The position numbers were made by a program, and so were the translations under genes. The notes below the pieces were generated by a model. That model had not been told where the DNA came from and did no database searches. It saw nothing but the letters and a program-made list of their open reading frames with translations. This document shows, one piece after another, positions 46,690-59,939 of a DNA stretch of 64,000 nt. Positions within the stretch are counted from its first letter, which is position 1. Every line of letters begins with the position of its first letter. The DNA comes from Silurus meridionalis (Eukaryota > Chordata > Actinopteri > Siluriformes > Siluridae): assembly GCF_014805685.1 (NCBI RefSeq), contig NC_060896.1, forward strand, positions 10,504,889 through 10,568,888, written 5' to 3'.

Positions 46690-46760
46690 ACTTTCTTTCG
46701 GCTTCTCCCATTAGGGGTCGCCACAGCGGATCATCCGCATGTTTGAGTTGGCACATGTTT
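46690..46760 (-). mobile_element. 71-bp RTE-derived mini-retroposon
   Basis: Read on the minus strand it starts with a piece of the RTE-like 5' UTR (ACATGTGCCAACTCAAACAT, GCGGAT). It passes directly to that family's 3' end (GATCCGCTGTGGCGACCCC, TAATGGGAGAAGCCGAAAG). Everything between, normally endonuclease and RT, is absent. A perfect 12-bp duplication (TTATCACATTAA) flanks it, so this short RNA itself was retroposed. The two parts meet at a GAT/GATC word present in both parent regions, and the joint forms the palindrome GCGGATGATCCGC. Non-autonomous RTE derivatives of this style seem common in fish; the enzyme would come from full-length relatives. Confidence 0.85.
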
Positions 46761-46772
46761 TTATCACATTAA
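46761..46772. repeat. 12-bp target-site duplication, right
   Basis: TTATCACATTAA, identical to the left copy. Confidence 0.9.
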
Positions 46773-46774
46773 TA

Positions 46775-49385
46775 ACTGAAAAATTGGTTGTATTCAAGAA
46801 TAACGGCCAACATTAATCAACAGCATATAAAATAACACATAAAACTAACATTTTGCATTTTTTATTGAAAAAATTGACTTAATCAACTTAATGACACCTA
46901 CATTACATAGGTACTACATCAAGGTCATGGGATTGTAACCTGTAGGTGGGACGTTATTTACCTTATCGTGCTTTTAAATCACGTTCTTTAGTTGTCCTTT
47001 CAACATTTTCTTGTTAATTTGATGTGCTCTTTTATTAAAGGAAAATAATAATAATGGTTTAAAGGATACGCTTACCAATCATTTATTTGCTGACTAGGAT
47101 CCCAATATTGTTCAATAATTTATTCATTTATTAGTTTGATCTTGGAATAAGAATCTAATCTCTAACATTTTATGAATTTTAGTGAACTAATAGTGCCATA
47201 ATTGTGTATTTAACATAACAGAAATATATGTAGCTGAGACACAAGTCTGTTTTTAGCTTCCCCTGGCACGCAACTCATGCCCACCAGGTAAACCTGAGGT
47301 CTATTTACTGTTGTGTGCATTTTTGGTATTAATTCCCCACTTCTCATATTCAATTGTTTAAGAGAAAGTGAAACGAAGAAAGTATAAAAATAATTAAGCA
47401 AACTCTATTAACAAACTAGCAAAATATCAACTACCTAACTATTTGGTTAATTTTACTTCAGTTCATTCAGAGCTGATGCAAGAGATGTATTCCTGTAGCT
47501 CATCTTATAGAGCGCTATTAAAACATACTGCTGCCAAGTGACTCCAAGGTCACTGGTTTAACTCTTAAAGAGAACATATACTAATTAAATGTTTTGGAAG
47601 TCAATGTGGAATGAGTGTCTGAAAACAACTCTAATGGTATGTATTTACAAAGCAGGGGAAAACATATTTCAGTACATCACTGCTGCTATAATATTTATAT
47701 AACCCGGCACAGATTTTAATAGGTTCGATATCTCATTAAACAAGACAGAATGCACACAGTGACCTAAAAAACCCTTGAAGGAAGTGGCAGTATAATAAAT
47801 TGTCATCATGTTGCATCAATTGCAGGGTTAACAGGCAATAAAACTGGGTTCATTGTACTGGTACTAACAGTAAAAGAGAAAAAACAGTACAAGGGAAAGT
47901 AGGAATAGTTCGTTCGGTCCAAAATTTTAAAAGTGTCATCCTGAAAGCATTTCTTCTATGATTGAACCCTAGTGGCTTAGTGACTCTTTTGATTTCAAGT
48001 GTAAAATCCGTTCCACATAGACACCTAAAACTGGGAAAGGCTATCACTATGAAAGTGGTGAGGTTAACTATGACGCAGATGATGCCACTATTTAAGAGCA
48101 GGTCCAATGGCTGTTTAATATAAGCTATGACAGATCCATGTATTTCATGTGTGTAAAACAGTGCTTCATGTATTGTTCTTGCTGCAAGATTGATTTTAAA
48201 TTGTTGCACCAGGAGCAATGTAGGTGGTCTTACTTCAGTGCATCATTGCCTACTTACATGGACTTCACAATCAAACCGGAAACAAAGGACAACAATTGCT
48301 GCTGAATATTACACAATCAATAACCAATGTAAAAAATATTAGACAACCAATAACCAAAACTAAAGCAAATATTATACTGCAGCTATTTTAGCCTCTATAC
48401 CCCTATGAAAAATAAGACCTTGTAGAGGAAACTACATTTTTTCAGGGGTAGTTTCACTTCAATTCCTCATGGCTCATTTTACTTTCATGAAACAGTTTTT
48501 AAAACACATAAATATTTTTAAAAGAGCCAATAAATCCGCACAGCATGAGCATAACCCAGCAGGGACACAGTGGCCGGGATTGGAAAAAATGGCATTTGAT
48601 CAATTAAGCATTTAAGATATTTGCATGACAAAAAATAAACAGATATGGCATCACACTATCAATGAATAAAGTGTTACCGAGTAGGCCATAAAGAAGACTG
48701 ACAAATGGGCTTTCATGGGCTTCTGCTTAAGTAAAGGTAAATGCAAAGAGCTGTACAGGAGGCATTGAACAGGATTAGTAGCATGCTGTGTGAGGCTGAA
48801 TGCCCCTCAATGAAGCAAAATTAAAACAGCTTAATTCAGCCTGATGTGTCATGACTGCAGAATTGAATATATTGGATGTATATATTTAATACCGTTTGTT
48901 CCTTAAGAATAGCAAATACTTGTACAGTGTTTAGTTGAAAACAGATTATATATAAATATTGCTTATTTATTGTAAGATGTAAATGAGGAGTGGAGTTAAT
49001 AACTGGTCATTTGCATGTTTTGTATACAATCCCAAGCAAAATGTGCTTCTTGAGACTACACCTGTATATCCATTCCTTATCACCTGCAGGCTTCTCTATT
49101 AACCTGGCAGCACAGGACACAGTTGGCTTGACCTTTCTAACCTCATGGCTTATTATAAACCTTATTATGCGCTTCTGTCAAATCACGTTATGTTCTCTTA
49201 CTTGCAGTTGCTCTTACTTTCATATACTTTGGAATACATATGAGTGTTTTGTTAAATCTGACAAAACTGATGTGTTTTCTGAAATAAGGACAGTTGACGT
49301 GGAAGTATTTTGTACTCTGTAAGTGCAAGCTCATGTCTTGGAAAAATAAATCTATAGTATTTTAAAAATGAAAACTGTTAAGTTG
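46775..49385. other. AT-rich DNA, no gene recognised
   Basis: No gene recognised; the ORFs at 47850-48218 and 48990-49322 show no domain. The 48690-48850 stretch is complex and repeat-free. Confidence 0.4.
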
Positions 49386-49387
49386 TG

Positions 49388-49488
<101 letters not shown>

Positions 49489-49489
49489 A

Positions 49490-49720
<231 letters not shown>

Positions 49721-49724
49721 TGTA

Positions 49725-51050
49725 AAAGCCAAGAACAACAGCACTCACTGATAGTTAATGAAACAGAATCGATTATAGGCTGAGGCAGATTTTTTTCTAA
49801 CCCACTATATTACTGATAGTCATGTCATTACATAAAATGTTGTGATCACTGGGTTTCATTCATTTAAGCCACTTTTCCGACACATCATCTGCATTGATTA
49901 AGAGGCCATACCGCAAAATGCAATTATACATGTAATAAACATGATAATACTTTATTGATTATAAGTGCCTTTAAGGTATATTACAGTACATTGGAGCATA
50001 CATACAGGTGGTTATCTTGAATTATTGCATTCAGAATTCTTGAATTCTCAAATTAAAAGATGCTGAATAATAATTATACAATAACTGTTTTTTATTAATT
50101 AACTATTTATAGATTAGGTCTACTTACATTAGGTTTATATTTAATAACCTATTTATATAATTATTGCAGTTGGATTTGAAGGAATCATACAAGTCCATCT
50201 CCCTTTTTGACAAAGCAACAAACAGCAACCAAACATTTTGTGAGCTGTTTACCATGCTTGCTATTCAGAGTAAACATGCCATGATTACAGGCTCGAAACA
50301 CTAGATTTAAAAAAAATACCCAAATTGGAGTTGGTGATCTGTCTCTCAATGAATGTATTGTGTGAATTTTTTTGACTGCTTATTCCATGTGGAAACTAGC
50401 CATCACTGAAGATAGAAGCATAGTGATAGATAAATAAAGACAGTCAGATACAGATGTGAGCTTGAATACAAAGCCATTTAGACCTAAATAAAAAAAAAAA
50501 ATTAAAAATAAAAAAACACTGCCAAAAAAACCCTGACAATAGTACAATAACAAGAACAACATAAAAAAATTTGTTTTTCTGAAAAACATGGGTACATCAC
50601 TGTGCTTTTCTGTTTTTGGTTTGCCACTTCCAGTTGGCAGAAACTGTTACAGTTGGTCATATCTACAGAGACTGAACAGCCGACACTAGCTATGTTCACT
50701 GCACACACATGGGGCCTTTATGCAATTACCACTGTGATTTAATTATTTCTGTATCTATTTATCTGTTTCTGCACTCTGGCTGGAACACACACTATCTAAC
50801 AGGCTCGCTTCATTACCCTCCATTAGAAGCAAGGCAGAAAACAACATGGCGAGGTTAATGTCTCACATGCTGCTCCCAAATGAGAGCTGATTGAGTATTG
50901 AAGCTGAGCGTTGAGATTGCGCAATTGTAGCTCACCACCATTTAGTGTGGCACCAAATTGTAGCTAGAATATTATGCATTATAGTTCTTTGGTATTTTAA
51001 TCAACTGGCATGGATGCTGTTGAATTTTTCTTTTTTAGTGATATAATAGT
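49725..51050. other. AT-rich DNA, no gene recognised
   Basis: No gene recognised. 50770-50970 is repeat-free, less AT-biased sequence. Confidence 0.4.
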
Positions 51051-51080
51051 TGCACATTATATTATATTATATTATATTAT
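51051..51080. repeat. (ATATT)n pentanucleotide array
   Basis: Five to six tandem TTATA units. Confidence 0.93.
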
Positions 51081-51929
51081 GCACTGCACAGTGTAAAGAC
51101 TGTACTACATAATAATAATATAAATTATTTTAATACTATGCTCATGTATAATTTTAAGGGTTGGATGAGTGAGAGATAGAAGTTGAACACTTTGCTTTAC
51201 AATTGGTCATTCACATTACATAATTGGAATTTATATTGCAAACCACAAATAGGTTTAGTGAAGAATGGTAGATTTTAATTTCTAGACATGGCTAAATGAA
51301 ATGCTATGTCATTTATTTAATCTAGCCCACAAATTTAGCTGGGATACACGGAGGCGAGGTCTTTCAAATAAAAAACATTTTAGATTTCTCTTTTTCTCTT
51401 CTCTGTAAACATACAGGAGCTGTGAATATGGCACTAGCTAGAAAAAACGCAAAGTGAAAAAATACTTGAGCAATGCAAATGCCATTAACATTTACCACAG
51501 AGTAAATAGACAAGCCGTATGAAGTGTCTTTTCAAATGCATTTCCTCTTGTGCATGGAGGAGAACCAAGCTTTCAAGAATACCACAATACCGGATTACAG
51601 ACAAATTGTTGGAGCTGTGAAGAAAAACTAAAATAGCCAAAGGCCATCTGCAGAGAGCAGTGGTGAAATAAGTAAGTATTCACCGATGACTTTGAGAGGA
51701 GAATTGCAGAGGCTCCACAACAGGATACAGACCAGTCATTAGCACCGAAAAGAAAAAAAAAACATTTTTTATCAAAAGGAATTTCAAAGGATGAGTTGAA
51801 GATGCAGTCAATCATCTACTGCAAAAGGTCCAATCCAACCCCAAACTGAGAATCATTTACTTACATTTCTGAAGTGTATTTAACACTAACTCCCAATGAA
51901 AAAGATTGTAGGTAACAATGGACATAATC

Positions 51930-52620
51930 TCCCAGGTTCAGATCAAATCAGAGATTGTGTGACTGGGAACCTGAGTAACACTATAGCACCAGAGGGAACT
52001 GTGCATTTGCCCCCTTCCTCTTCATCTTTTACACTGCAGATCAGCAGGGAGAGCAGTTCAGGGACATGGTCAACAAATTTGTGGATTGGTGCAGGAAGAA
52101 CTTCTTCCTGAGAACATCTTCTCCTTAATGTGGCCAAAACCAAATTGATGGTGGTGGACTACAGATGGAAGAAGACCACAGCCAGTTCCTTAACCATCAT
52201 GGGACAGGACTTTAAGCATTCACAACCACAGATACTTTGGTGTCCATCTGTAATCAAAGGTCAGTCAGAGGATGTGTACAGGTAGTAGGAAACTGTAGTT
52301 TCTGACAAAGCTCTGATCTTTTAATGTTTAGATAAATGTGTTTGAGATATTTTACCAGTTTGTAGTGGATGGTGCTCTTTGCAGCAGTATATTGAGGAGG
52401 CAGTTATAAAGGCACAAGTTTTACAAACTGTTTAAGAAGACAGGTTAGGTCTTGGGCTGCACTCTGGACAGTTTTTGAGGTGATGAAAGAAAACTATTCT
52501 GATCTCATAACTATTTTGAACAGTAAGCAGCAACCCCTTAATGGCCTACTACAGCAGATCTACTTTATTACAAGAGTCATTCAATTTCACTGCATTTAAT
52601 TCAGGTACATGAGATAGGTG
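51930..52620 (+). pseudogene. Rex1/L2-like LINE reverse transcriptase fragment
   Basis: Across several frames on the plus strand: LSNTIAPEGTV (RT motif, usual TGAPQGTVLAPFL), FIFYTADQ, then VNKFVDWCRKNFFL and NVAKTKLMVVDYRW. After a gap come IFYQFVVDGALCSSI, FYKLFKKTG, LGCTLDS and a QQPLNGLLQQIYFITRVI C-terminal block. The order fits the RT palm-thumb and C-terminal domain of Rex1/L2-type elements. The FADD box between the second and third blocks is missing. Many stops indicate an old copy. Confidence 0.72.
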
Positions 52621-52624
52621 TACC

Positions 52625-55600
52625 AGCTTTGATCACACTGTACAACCACTCATTATCATGTTGGGACTTGATTTTGCACTGAACCAGTCAAAGGAGAAGC
52701 TAATTGGACAATAGTTGAAATTAAATAGTAGATATACCATCATCCACCATTCATATCGCTGTTCATTCATATGCACCACCATTAATAGTATTCACACTGT
52801 TGCTTGCAGTGCAATTTAATTTAAACTTTAATTCCACTTAAATGTTTTTAAATGATATTATATGTCATAAAGTGTCATCTAAAAACATTTGGCAATGTTA
52901 AGATTCAGACTAATGATATGTGTATCACGATTAATAACCAAATACAGAGCTGTTAAAAAAGATTGCCCTGTTAGAAAGATTGTTTTTTCCCATTACAGTT
53001 AAATGGCATACTGACATAACCTGGTAATTTTAAATATGTGTAAATTGTAAAATGCTGAATAACTACTGATTTTCCCATGCTTATGAATGATGTATTAATG
53101 AAAGGTATTATGAAGTGTCACCCTTAATTTCATTAATATGTAGCATAAACAATCAATTCCATTACACTGCACAGTACCTTAGTTTCTCACAGCATGTCCA
53201 TCAGGACTAATCGAGACTGATGTATTCTGAATGGACTTCTCATGCTATGGTAATCAAAATATAATTATAATGCAGTAGCTTGTTTCAGCCTGTGAATAGT
53301 CATGGTCTAGTGTAGAGTGCCTAAACTATGGTTCTATATTGGCATGTTAATTTGCCTTAACATTATGGCAGTGGATTTTGAAACTACTTGCATTAGTAAA
53401 GATTACACACAATGTAAACACTCAGTATATAATAATATATTATTATAATGGTTTATGCTAAATTTGGAATTTATGGTAAAAAACATTTTTACCCTTGTGT
53501 GAGACATCAGGGTTTTGGTTATAGAGCTTGAAAGAACCAGCTGTGTCTGTATGGTACATAAAAGACATTTAGTGCATTGTAAACAGCTTTGGATTAGGGA
53601 GTTTGCAACAGACCTAAAGTGAGCAACAATGAAAGTGAAACATCAATTTATATAAGCATCCACTGCTTGGCTCATGTATTTACCAAAGAATGCTCAATAA
53701 GCCTTCTTTTTTGCCTCAGACCCAGAAAAACTAAAATTGGAACAGCTGCCAAATGTCTCTGTCTATCATCTGTATGAGCATCCAGGGGTTCTTGGCCTTG
53801 GCTAACCCAGAGGTCTTAGCCAAAGTATTTCACTGAATACAACTTAGACATGATCTTTTCTTGTTAAATTGACTGAAGATAATATCACAGACAGTACTGT
53901 TGCCCAGTGACTGCCCAGTCTAATTGGAAGTACTTTGTTATATGTTTACTCCCTTAAATTATGCATTAAGATCATCATAGTTATCTTTACAAATTACAGA
54001 TGCCACTTATTTTTTATTAAATCCAATAACTGTACACTACCGTATATACTATAATAATCTGATAAGTTTGATAAGTTTGATAAGAGTCATTTCAGTGTGC
54101 GATCCAGTCAAATTTATAAGCGAACAAAAAAATATCAAAAATATCAAGAATCAACTCATAAGATGCAATGAGCTGTAGGCTCCTCACCCTGCCTTTTGTA
54201 GACAGTGTTTTGGCTATCTATGTGTCTGAACATGAATAAGCCACTTTACTGAATATGAGCACCCCAGGGCCTTCTTTAATAAAATGCTGGGGTAAGCAAA
54301 TTTGATATATCTTTGCCATCCTTGGAGACATGATCTCAATCTTAGATTATGCATAACTACATTACCAGTAAGGATGCCTTCATGCTCAACAACATTTGCT
54401 CTTGTTATGACCATGAGCCTGCTTGTGTTAATTCCTAATTGTAAATCCAAATTGTAATCTCCTTCTTACACTGATAATTTTATATCAATCCTACAAGCAT
54501 TCAACCACTCATGCTAAACAGAAATCACCGGTGAATGAACAAAGGATGGACTGTCTGAATACATTAATGCATTAGTGAAAGAGGAACAAAACAACATTTA
54601 GAAGTATGGGTAGTTTGCTAACATTAATAGGCCACATTTAACTAAGTAAGCAAGCTTTCTTTGCTAATGCCAAGTTAGACTAACATCAGTTCTAGTAGCT
54701 AGCATCATTTGCCAAAAAGTCCAATTGTAGCTGATGGAAAATGTTGGTTGTTCACGGTATATTTTACCTCTGATTAATTAATCTGAGCAAACTGTGCAGC
54801 AAGGAGTAGAAAATGTTTTCATGCAAAAAAATGCTGCTGCTTCAAAATGAAATAAAAATAAAGTGCAAGGCTATTTTCACATAAAAGAAAAAACTGGTTT
54901 AATTGGTACAAAACTTTTTACTTTTTCATACTACATCCAAAAGTATCAACTTTTGAATTTCATTTGAGAACATTTCCAGCCAGCTAGTTCCACCTTTTAA
55001 TTGAGAATTGTATTTTCTTATTATCTACAAATTCACAAGTACGATTTCTGAGTACTATTTCCAGCCCTGAATTGGGGGGGTGGGGGTCCCTTGGATACTG
55101 GATATTCTTGTAGAATGCTATAGCAGAGCATGTGGTTTGTGGTTTTAATTAGTCATAAGAGTCCTTGTGCCTTAGGATCATAAAAGGGACCCTTCTGGAA
55201 GAAACTGAAAATATAATTCTGCTACTAATGACAAGAGCACAGCAGAAAACTCTAAAGAGGTATGGACATGAAACACCCGATATTCTCAGCTGACATTTTT
55301 AGTTAAAATTAAATCAATTGTGGTGCAAATGATTGCAAATAATCCGGTGGCTCCCAAATTGAAAGATATTTCAGGATTTGTGTGTAGTGCTCAAAGATGT
55401 AAGATTTCAGAAAATGTAGTAGTCTTTTACACTGTTGTTTTTAACTCCAGCAAAGAGAGCCCAGTGTTTTTTTTTTTTTTGTTGCTGTTGTTGTTGCAGA
55501 GATACTTTAGCTCAGGAGATTGCATGGGTGTGTTGGGAAAATTCAAGACTATGCAAGTTTTTGAGCCTCCAGGGTTAAAGTTAAGAATACTGCTATAAAT

Positions 55601-56705
55601 AAAGTAGCTTTCGCAAAATGTATATTAGTTTTCAGTTTGCTAATAAGACTTTGATGAATGTAATTTGATTATAAAGTAGAATAACGAAATACCACAGTGC
55701 TATTTGAAAGAAAACATAAACCTCACATATTACTTGTTTAACAATTATTATTCATTGGGGTTTTCTCATAATCTCCAATATTTGTAAATAAACCAAATGA
55801 TTGCCTTATCCCTATTGGATCATAAACTCAATGCTAGTTCTCTTCAATATCACAACAATTAATAATGTATTAATAAAAAAAAGATTAAATAATTACACTT
55901 TATTGAATTTAGAAACATTTTACATCGTTTTAATGACTACCTTCAAAAAACTATATAAATGTAGAAGCTCTATAAAAAAACATATTTAAAAAATAAAAGC
56001 AAAACCACATTATGGGACACGGTGGGTGGGTGAACATGGCATACAATATTGTCTGACATTGAGCCCAAGGACTCATGGGTCCACATAGAGAACCAGAGAC
56101 CTCTCATCCAAGGACAGATCACACTTATCACAATTAGATATGCAAATTGAACACGTCATGCATGGACAGAGTAATGAGTAATTTAGTGCTTGACTTCCCC
56201 ACCACAGCTATTGACATAACTAGTACATTCAAAGGACAAAGGACTTAATCTAACACATCACATGTGTGTTACCACGATAGCTTTCCTTGTGCCAATAAGG
56301 AAATAGAACTACACAAAATTAAATTATATTGTTGCAGAATCAGTTTTTTGTTCTCATGTAAATAAAATGTTATTAATTTATAATAATAATAATTATAATA
56401 ATAATAATCATGTAAACATGTTTACAATCTGTACTGAATAAATTGATAATGTGATGGGTTTCTGTTTAATCTAAGCCATACCATTTGAATTGTATTTCTT
56501 TGAAAATATTCAAAAAGCACAAAGTAGGAATAAATCTGGACCCATTACTGTTTCTGCTAAAGGTGGAAACCTTGTCCATGATATGATTTTATTTCTTATG
56601 CCAGAGATTACATTTTTGAAAATAACACTTCGCAATGTAAAATTATTCTAAGATTAATAAGACTAAAATTGAATAATCATTAATCAATATTTGATAAGCT
56701 TTCCC
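52625..56705. other. AT-rich DNA, no gene recognised
   Basis: About 4 kb with no recognised gene or transposon. Minor items are three GATAAGTTT decamers at 54059-54086, a G8 tract near 55075 and an (ATA)n run at 56382-56409. Confidence 0.4.
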
Positions 56706-56709
56706 CATA

Positions 56710-57065
56710 CCATCACACCACCTCCACCAGGCTGAAGGTAGGTTGGGTTCATGGATTCAGGCTGTTGGTGCCAAATTCTGTGCCTCAGAAATAATCAAGT
56801 TTCATCACTTTTGCCCACTGCAGTGGAGATGGTTTTGGTGGTCCATGTGTCTTACGGTTTATTGGGCAAAATGTCTATATAAGTTACTGTAGTCTTTTAG
56901 TCAGCTTGCACCTGACAAACCATTTTCCACTGATCTCTGTCAAAGCACCAATGTTTTTTGCACCATTCTGAGAAAAAACTATAGACTCAGGAAAGCAATC
57001 ATTACTCAAACTCTGCCAACGAAAAACATGCCACACAATTGGCTGAATACTTAATTGCATAATTT
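56710..57065 (-). pseudogene. Tc1-like transposase fragment, heavily eroded
   Basis: The minus strand near 56735-56705 reads GGGGVMVWG, the conserved block between the first and second catalytic residues. Further upstream (56760-57065) words such as the VRCKLTK and ALTEIS segments align, with many changes, to the DNA-binding and linker region of the same family. A long-dead copy without TIRs. Confidence 0.5.
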
Positions 57066-57079
57066 GCATTGTTTAAAAA

Positions 57080-58170
57080 AACACATATGCACGTTTCACA
57101 TGTAAGTGATGTAATCATTCATGTGACTGTAAGGAAAGTTGTGGTATTTAAATGGCTCGCTCTGAATTCTACCAAAGTGTGATCGAATCTTAATACCACA
57201 ACCTTCCATCCATAAAATAAACAGCATGTCCTGAAATAAACAGCATTCAGATTTCCTTAAACAAAGGATTGCATGCAATCCTTATCATTAACTGAGAATT
57301 TACCGACATCACAGCCTTAAAAACAACAGTTACCTGTAACATTCCTCACACTGCAGGAGAAAAAGAATATTTAAAGCAGCTGTATTCTGGAAAAAGGTAT
57401 TATAACCCCAAGGATTTATACATAATAGAAATGCACCTATGTTTGCATATTAAAGGAAAGAGAAAGAGACAAGTAGCCAGAGAAGATGAATAAAAGAAAA
57501 GAAATGTGACAGCATCTGTTGTGAAGTAATGACACAATAAGCAAACATGCCTTGTGGGTATTTTTAACTAATGTGAGTTTGATGCAAATCTGATGTAGGT
57601 CTAATGTAAATGTAATCTTTATATGATAGGAAAGCAATGAAGCAAAGGGGTACCAAAGAGATTTGTGAGTGAAGGCATGGTTGAGGATATATTACATGTA
57701 AATCGTTTGCTGCAAAAGTTGCACAACTAGTTGCATAAAATTGTACCTGAGAGACTGCTCAGTGCCACAAATCTGTATTCCAGAAGCCTAAAATGGTTCT
57801 ACGCAGTACAGTCAGCAATCAAAATCAGTTGTCCAGTTTGTATGGGTGCACAAACATGTACTTACACACACACAAACATGCACACACATGCACACCTTCA
57901 CTCCAACCACATACTTCCCAGATCTAATTTTACTGTTTTCTCAGCATGACAGTGCCAATATAAGAAGATTACATGCATGCCAAGCCCAGGGTCTGGGAAA
58001 TGGGCAGAATAGTACAATCTCACAGCAGGCACACAAACCTGAGGTGGTTATTGCTGTCAGTGCAGGGAACAGCACGACACTTTTTTGTATGGAGTTGGCA
58101 AGTGGAACATTGCATATTAAACGCCTTGACTGTTGGGTTTGTTTCTTAGAATCAAAGAAGGGTGTATTAT
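57080..58170. other. No gene recognised
   Basis: Nothing recognised. A scattered CA-rich stretch with CATG interruptions lies at 57858-57900. Confidence 0.4.
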
Positions 58171-58174
58171 TAAT

Positions 58175-58540
58175 TTTTTTTTTTTTTTCGATTCAATTTT
58201 TATTTGTATAGCACTTTTAACACAAAGCAAGCAACACAAACATAGATTTGTTGTACATTTATAATAAGATCCCTATTTAGCAAACCAAAGTGACAAAATG
58301 TAAATGAGTTCATTCTCTAAGGCATTGCGGTATGCCTTTGTTATAAAGTAAAGGCAAGCAGTGCTCATTGTGTTGAAATTATGTTTAGAACATATTCTGT
58401 AGGAGTCCTCGAATGTGAACAGGACAGTCTTTATGATTACAGCAGCAGTAGAGTACTTACAGTAGAAGTTTTTAAAAGTACTGTAGATCTACAGGATCCT
58501 GGTGGGATCAGTCAATAAAGTAAAAAGGGGCCCAGCTTTG
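58175..58540. repeat. Dispersed fish repeat beginning with a T tract
   Basis: A T run is followed by ATTCAATTTTTATTTGTATA and GCACTTTTAAC. I recall this as the start of a widely dispersed fish repeat (reverse of a retroposon tail). The right limit is uncertain. Confidence 0.4.
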
Positions 58541-58544
58541 CCAA

Positions 58545-59605
58545 AATGTAAAATAATATCAAAGTGAATAAGGCAAATTTTATTTCAAACCCAAGTTTCC
58601 TGTGTTTTCCAACTCTAATTATTTTTATGTTTAAAAAGGACATTATCTAGTGCAAAGCTTTCTGGGTAATATCTGTAAAAAAGTACTCAAAAGTAAATAT
58701 CAGAGGTCTACTTACCCACATTCAACAGAACTGAAGGTCCATAGAAGATAAGTAAGTGAAACAAACTCTACGAACCCTATGAAGTACAGGACTGATGGAC
58801 TTGATGACAATTCTGACATTTCATCACTGACATGAATTATTTTTTTTTTGCATCAAGTATCACTGGACACATACACAATATTAATTGATACACATTAGAC
58901 GAGCTTTTGTTGCGTTCGCCCAAAGGCTATGTTTCTCTACTCTTGGTATTGGTGCTTGCTCTTGCTGTGTCACAGTTTTTATCATTATTCAGTTTGTATC
59001 TAATTTTAATGATATACCTGGGTTTTTGTGGTTTATATATCCATGTTCTGTGAGTCGCTTTGCTTGAAATTTGCATGCTTGTTCTCATGGTGATGCCTGC
59101 TATTACGCCTTTTTTATAATGAACATGGTTTCATTATAAAATAAGCATCTGGGCTTTGTTTTTACCACAAGGAATATGAACATGTATATTCAATTCAACT
59201 CTTCTTAAAATGAAACATTCTTCTATTTTTTTTGTACTAAGCAATTTTTAAACATGCCTATTTATGTTTTGTGTGTGATATTAGAAAACTCTTGAAGCGT
59301 GTCTAAACATTTTTTGACTAGTACATTAAACTAACAGCCTGTCCTCATTATCTTTGTTGTAAGATAAACAGATTCACAGGCTTTGTGATTGGAACAAAAC
59401 CTAAGGAGAGCACACAAAGTTTCACATGGACTGGAGGAGAGGCTATTTTTCATTCTGAGATGTTGTCTTGAGAACATAATGAAATGCTTTTCGGTCCTGG
59501 ACAATAATCCCTCTATTGAATGTCACTGGTCAAGATTATTGCTGTAAATAGTTATGGTACTACCTCCTATGATGGTAGGGTATATACACTATAAGTCCAG
59601 CATGA
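58545..59605. other. No gene recognised
   Basis: Nothing recognised. Confidence 0.4.
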
Positions 59606-59609
59606 CAAT

Positions 59610-59890
59610 GAAGATATGGCTTGTCAAGGTTGGTGTGGGGAACTTCAGTGGCCTGCACAGAACCCTGACCTTAACCCCAGTGAATACCTTGGCGATGAAC
59701 TGGAATGCTGAATGCAAGAAAGACCACTGCCCAGGATCAGTGCCTGACCTTACTGAAGCTCTTATTGCACTTACTAATCTTTACCACCATGTCTAGTGCA
59801 AGTCTAGTGCAAAGTCTTTTCAGAAGAGTAGAGGGTATTAAAGAACAAGGGCATATTTGGAATAAGATGTTAATAAAGCACATGCTGATG
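59610..59890 (+). pseudogene. Tc1-like transposase C-terminal fragment
   Basis: Reads WPAQNPD-type wording: CSGLHRTLTLTP in one frame and WPAQNPDLNPSEYLGDELEC in another, the third catalytic block (usual DLNPIEHLWDELE). The acidic residue is kept next to Ser instead of Ile. The remainder (59720-59890) follows the C-terminal tail with stops. A small 11-bp tandem (GTCTAGTGCAA) lies at about 59789. Confidence 0.7.
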
Positions 59891-59939
59891 TGATGGCAAA
59901 TATACTATGAGTTTAAAGTTTCTGTTAAATAAATTATAT

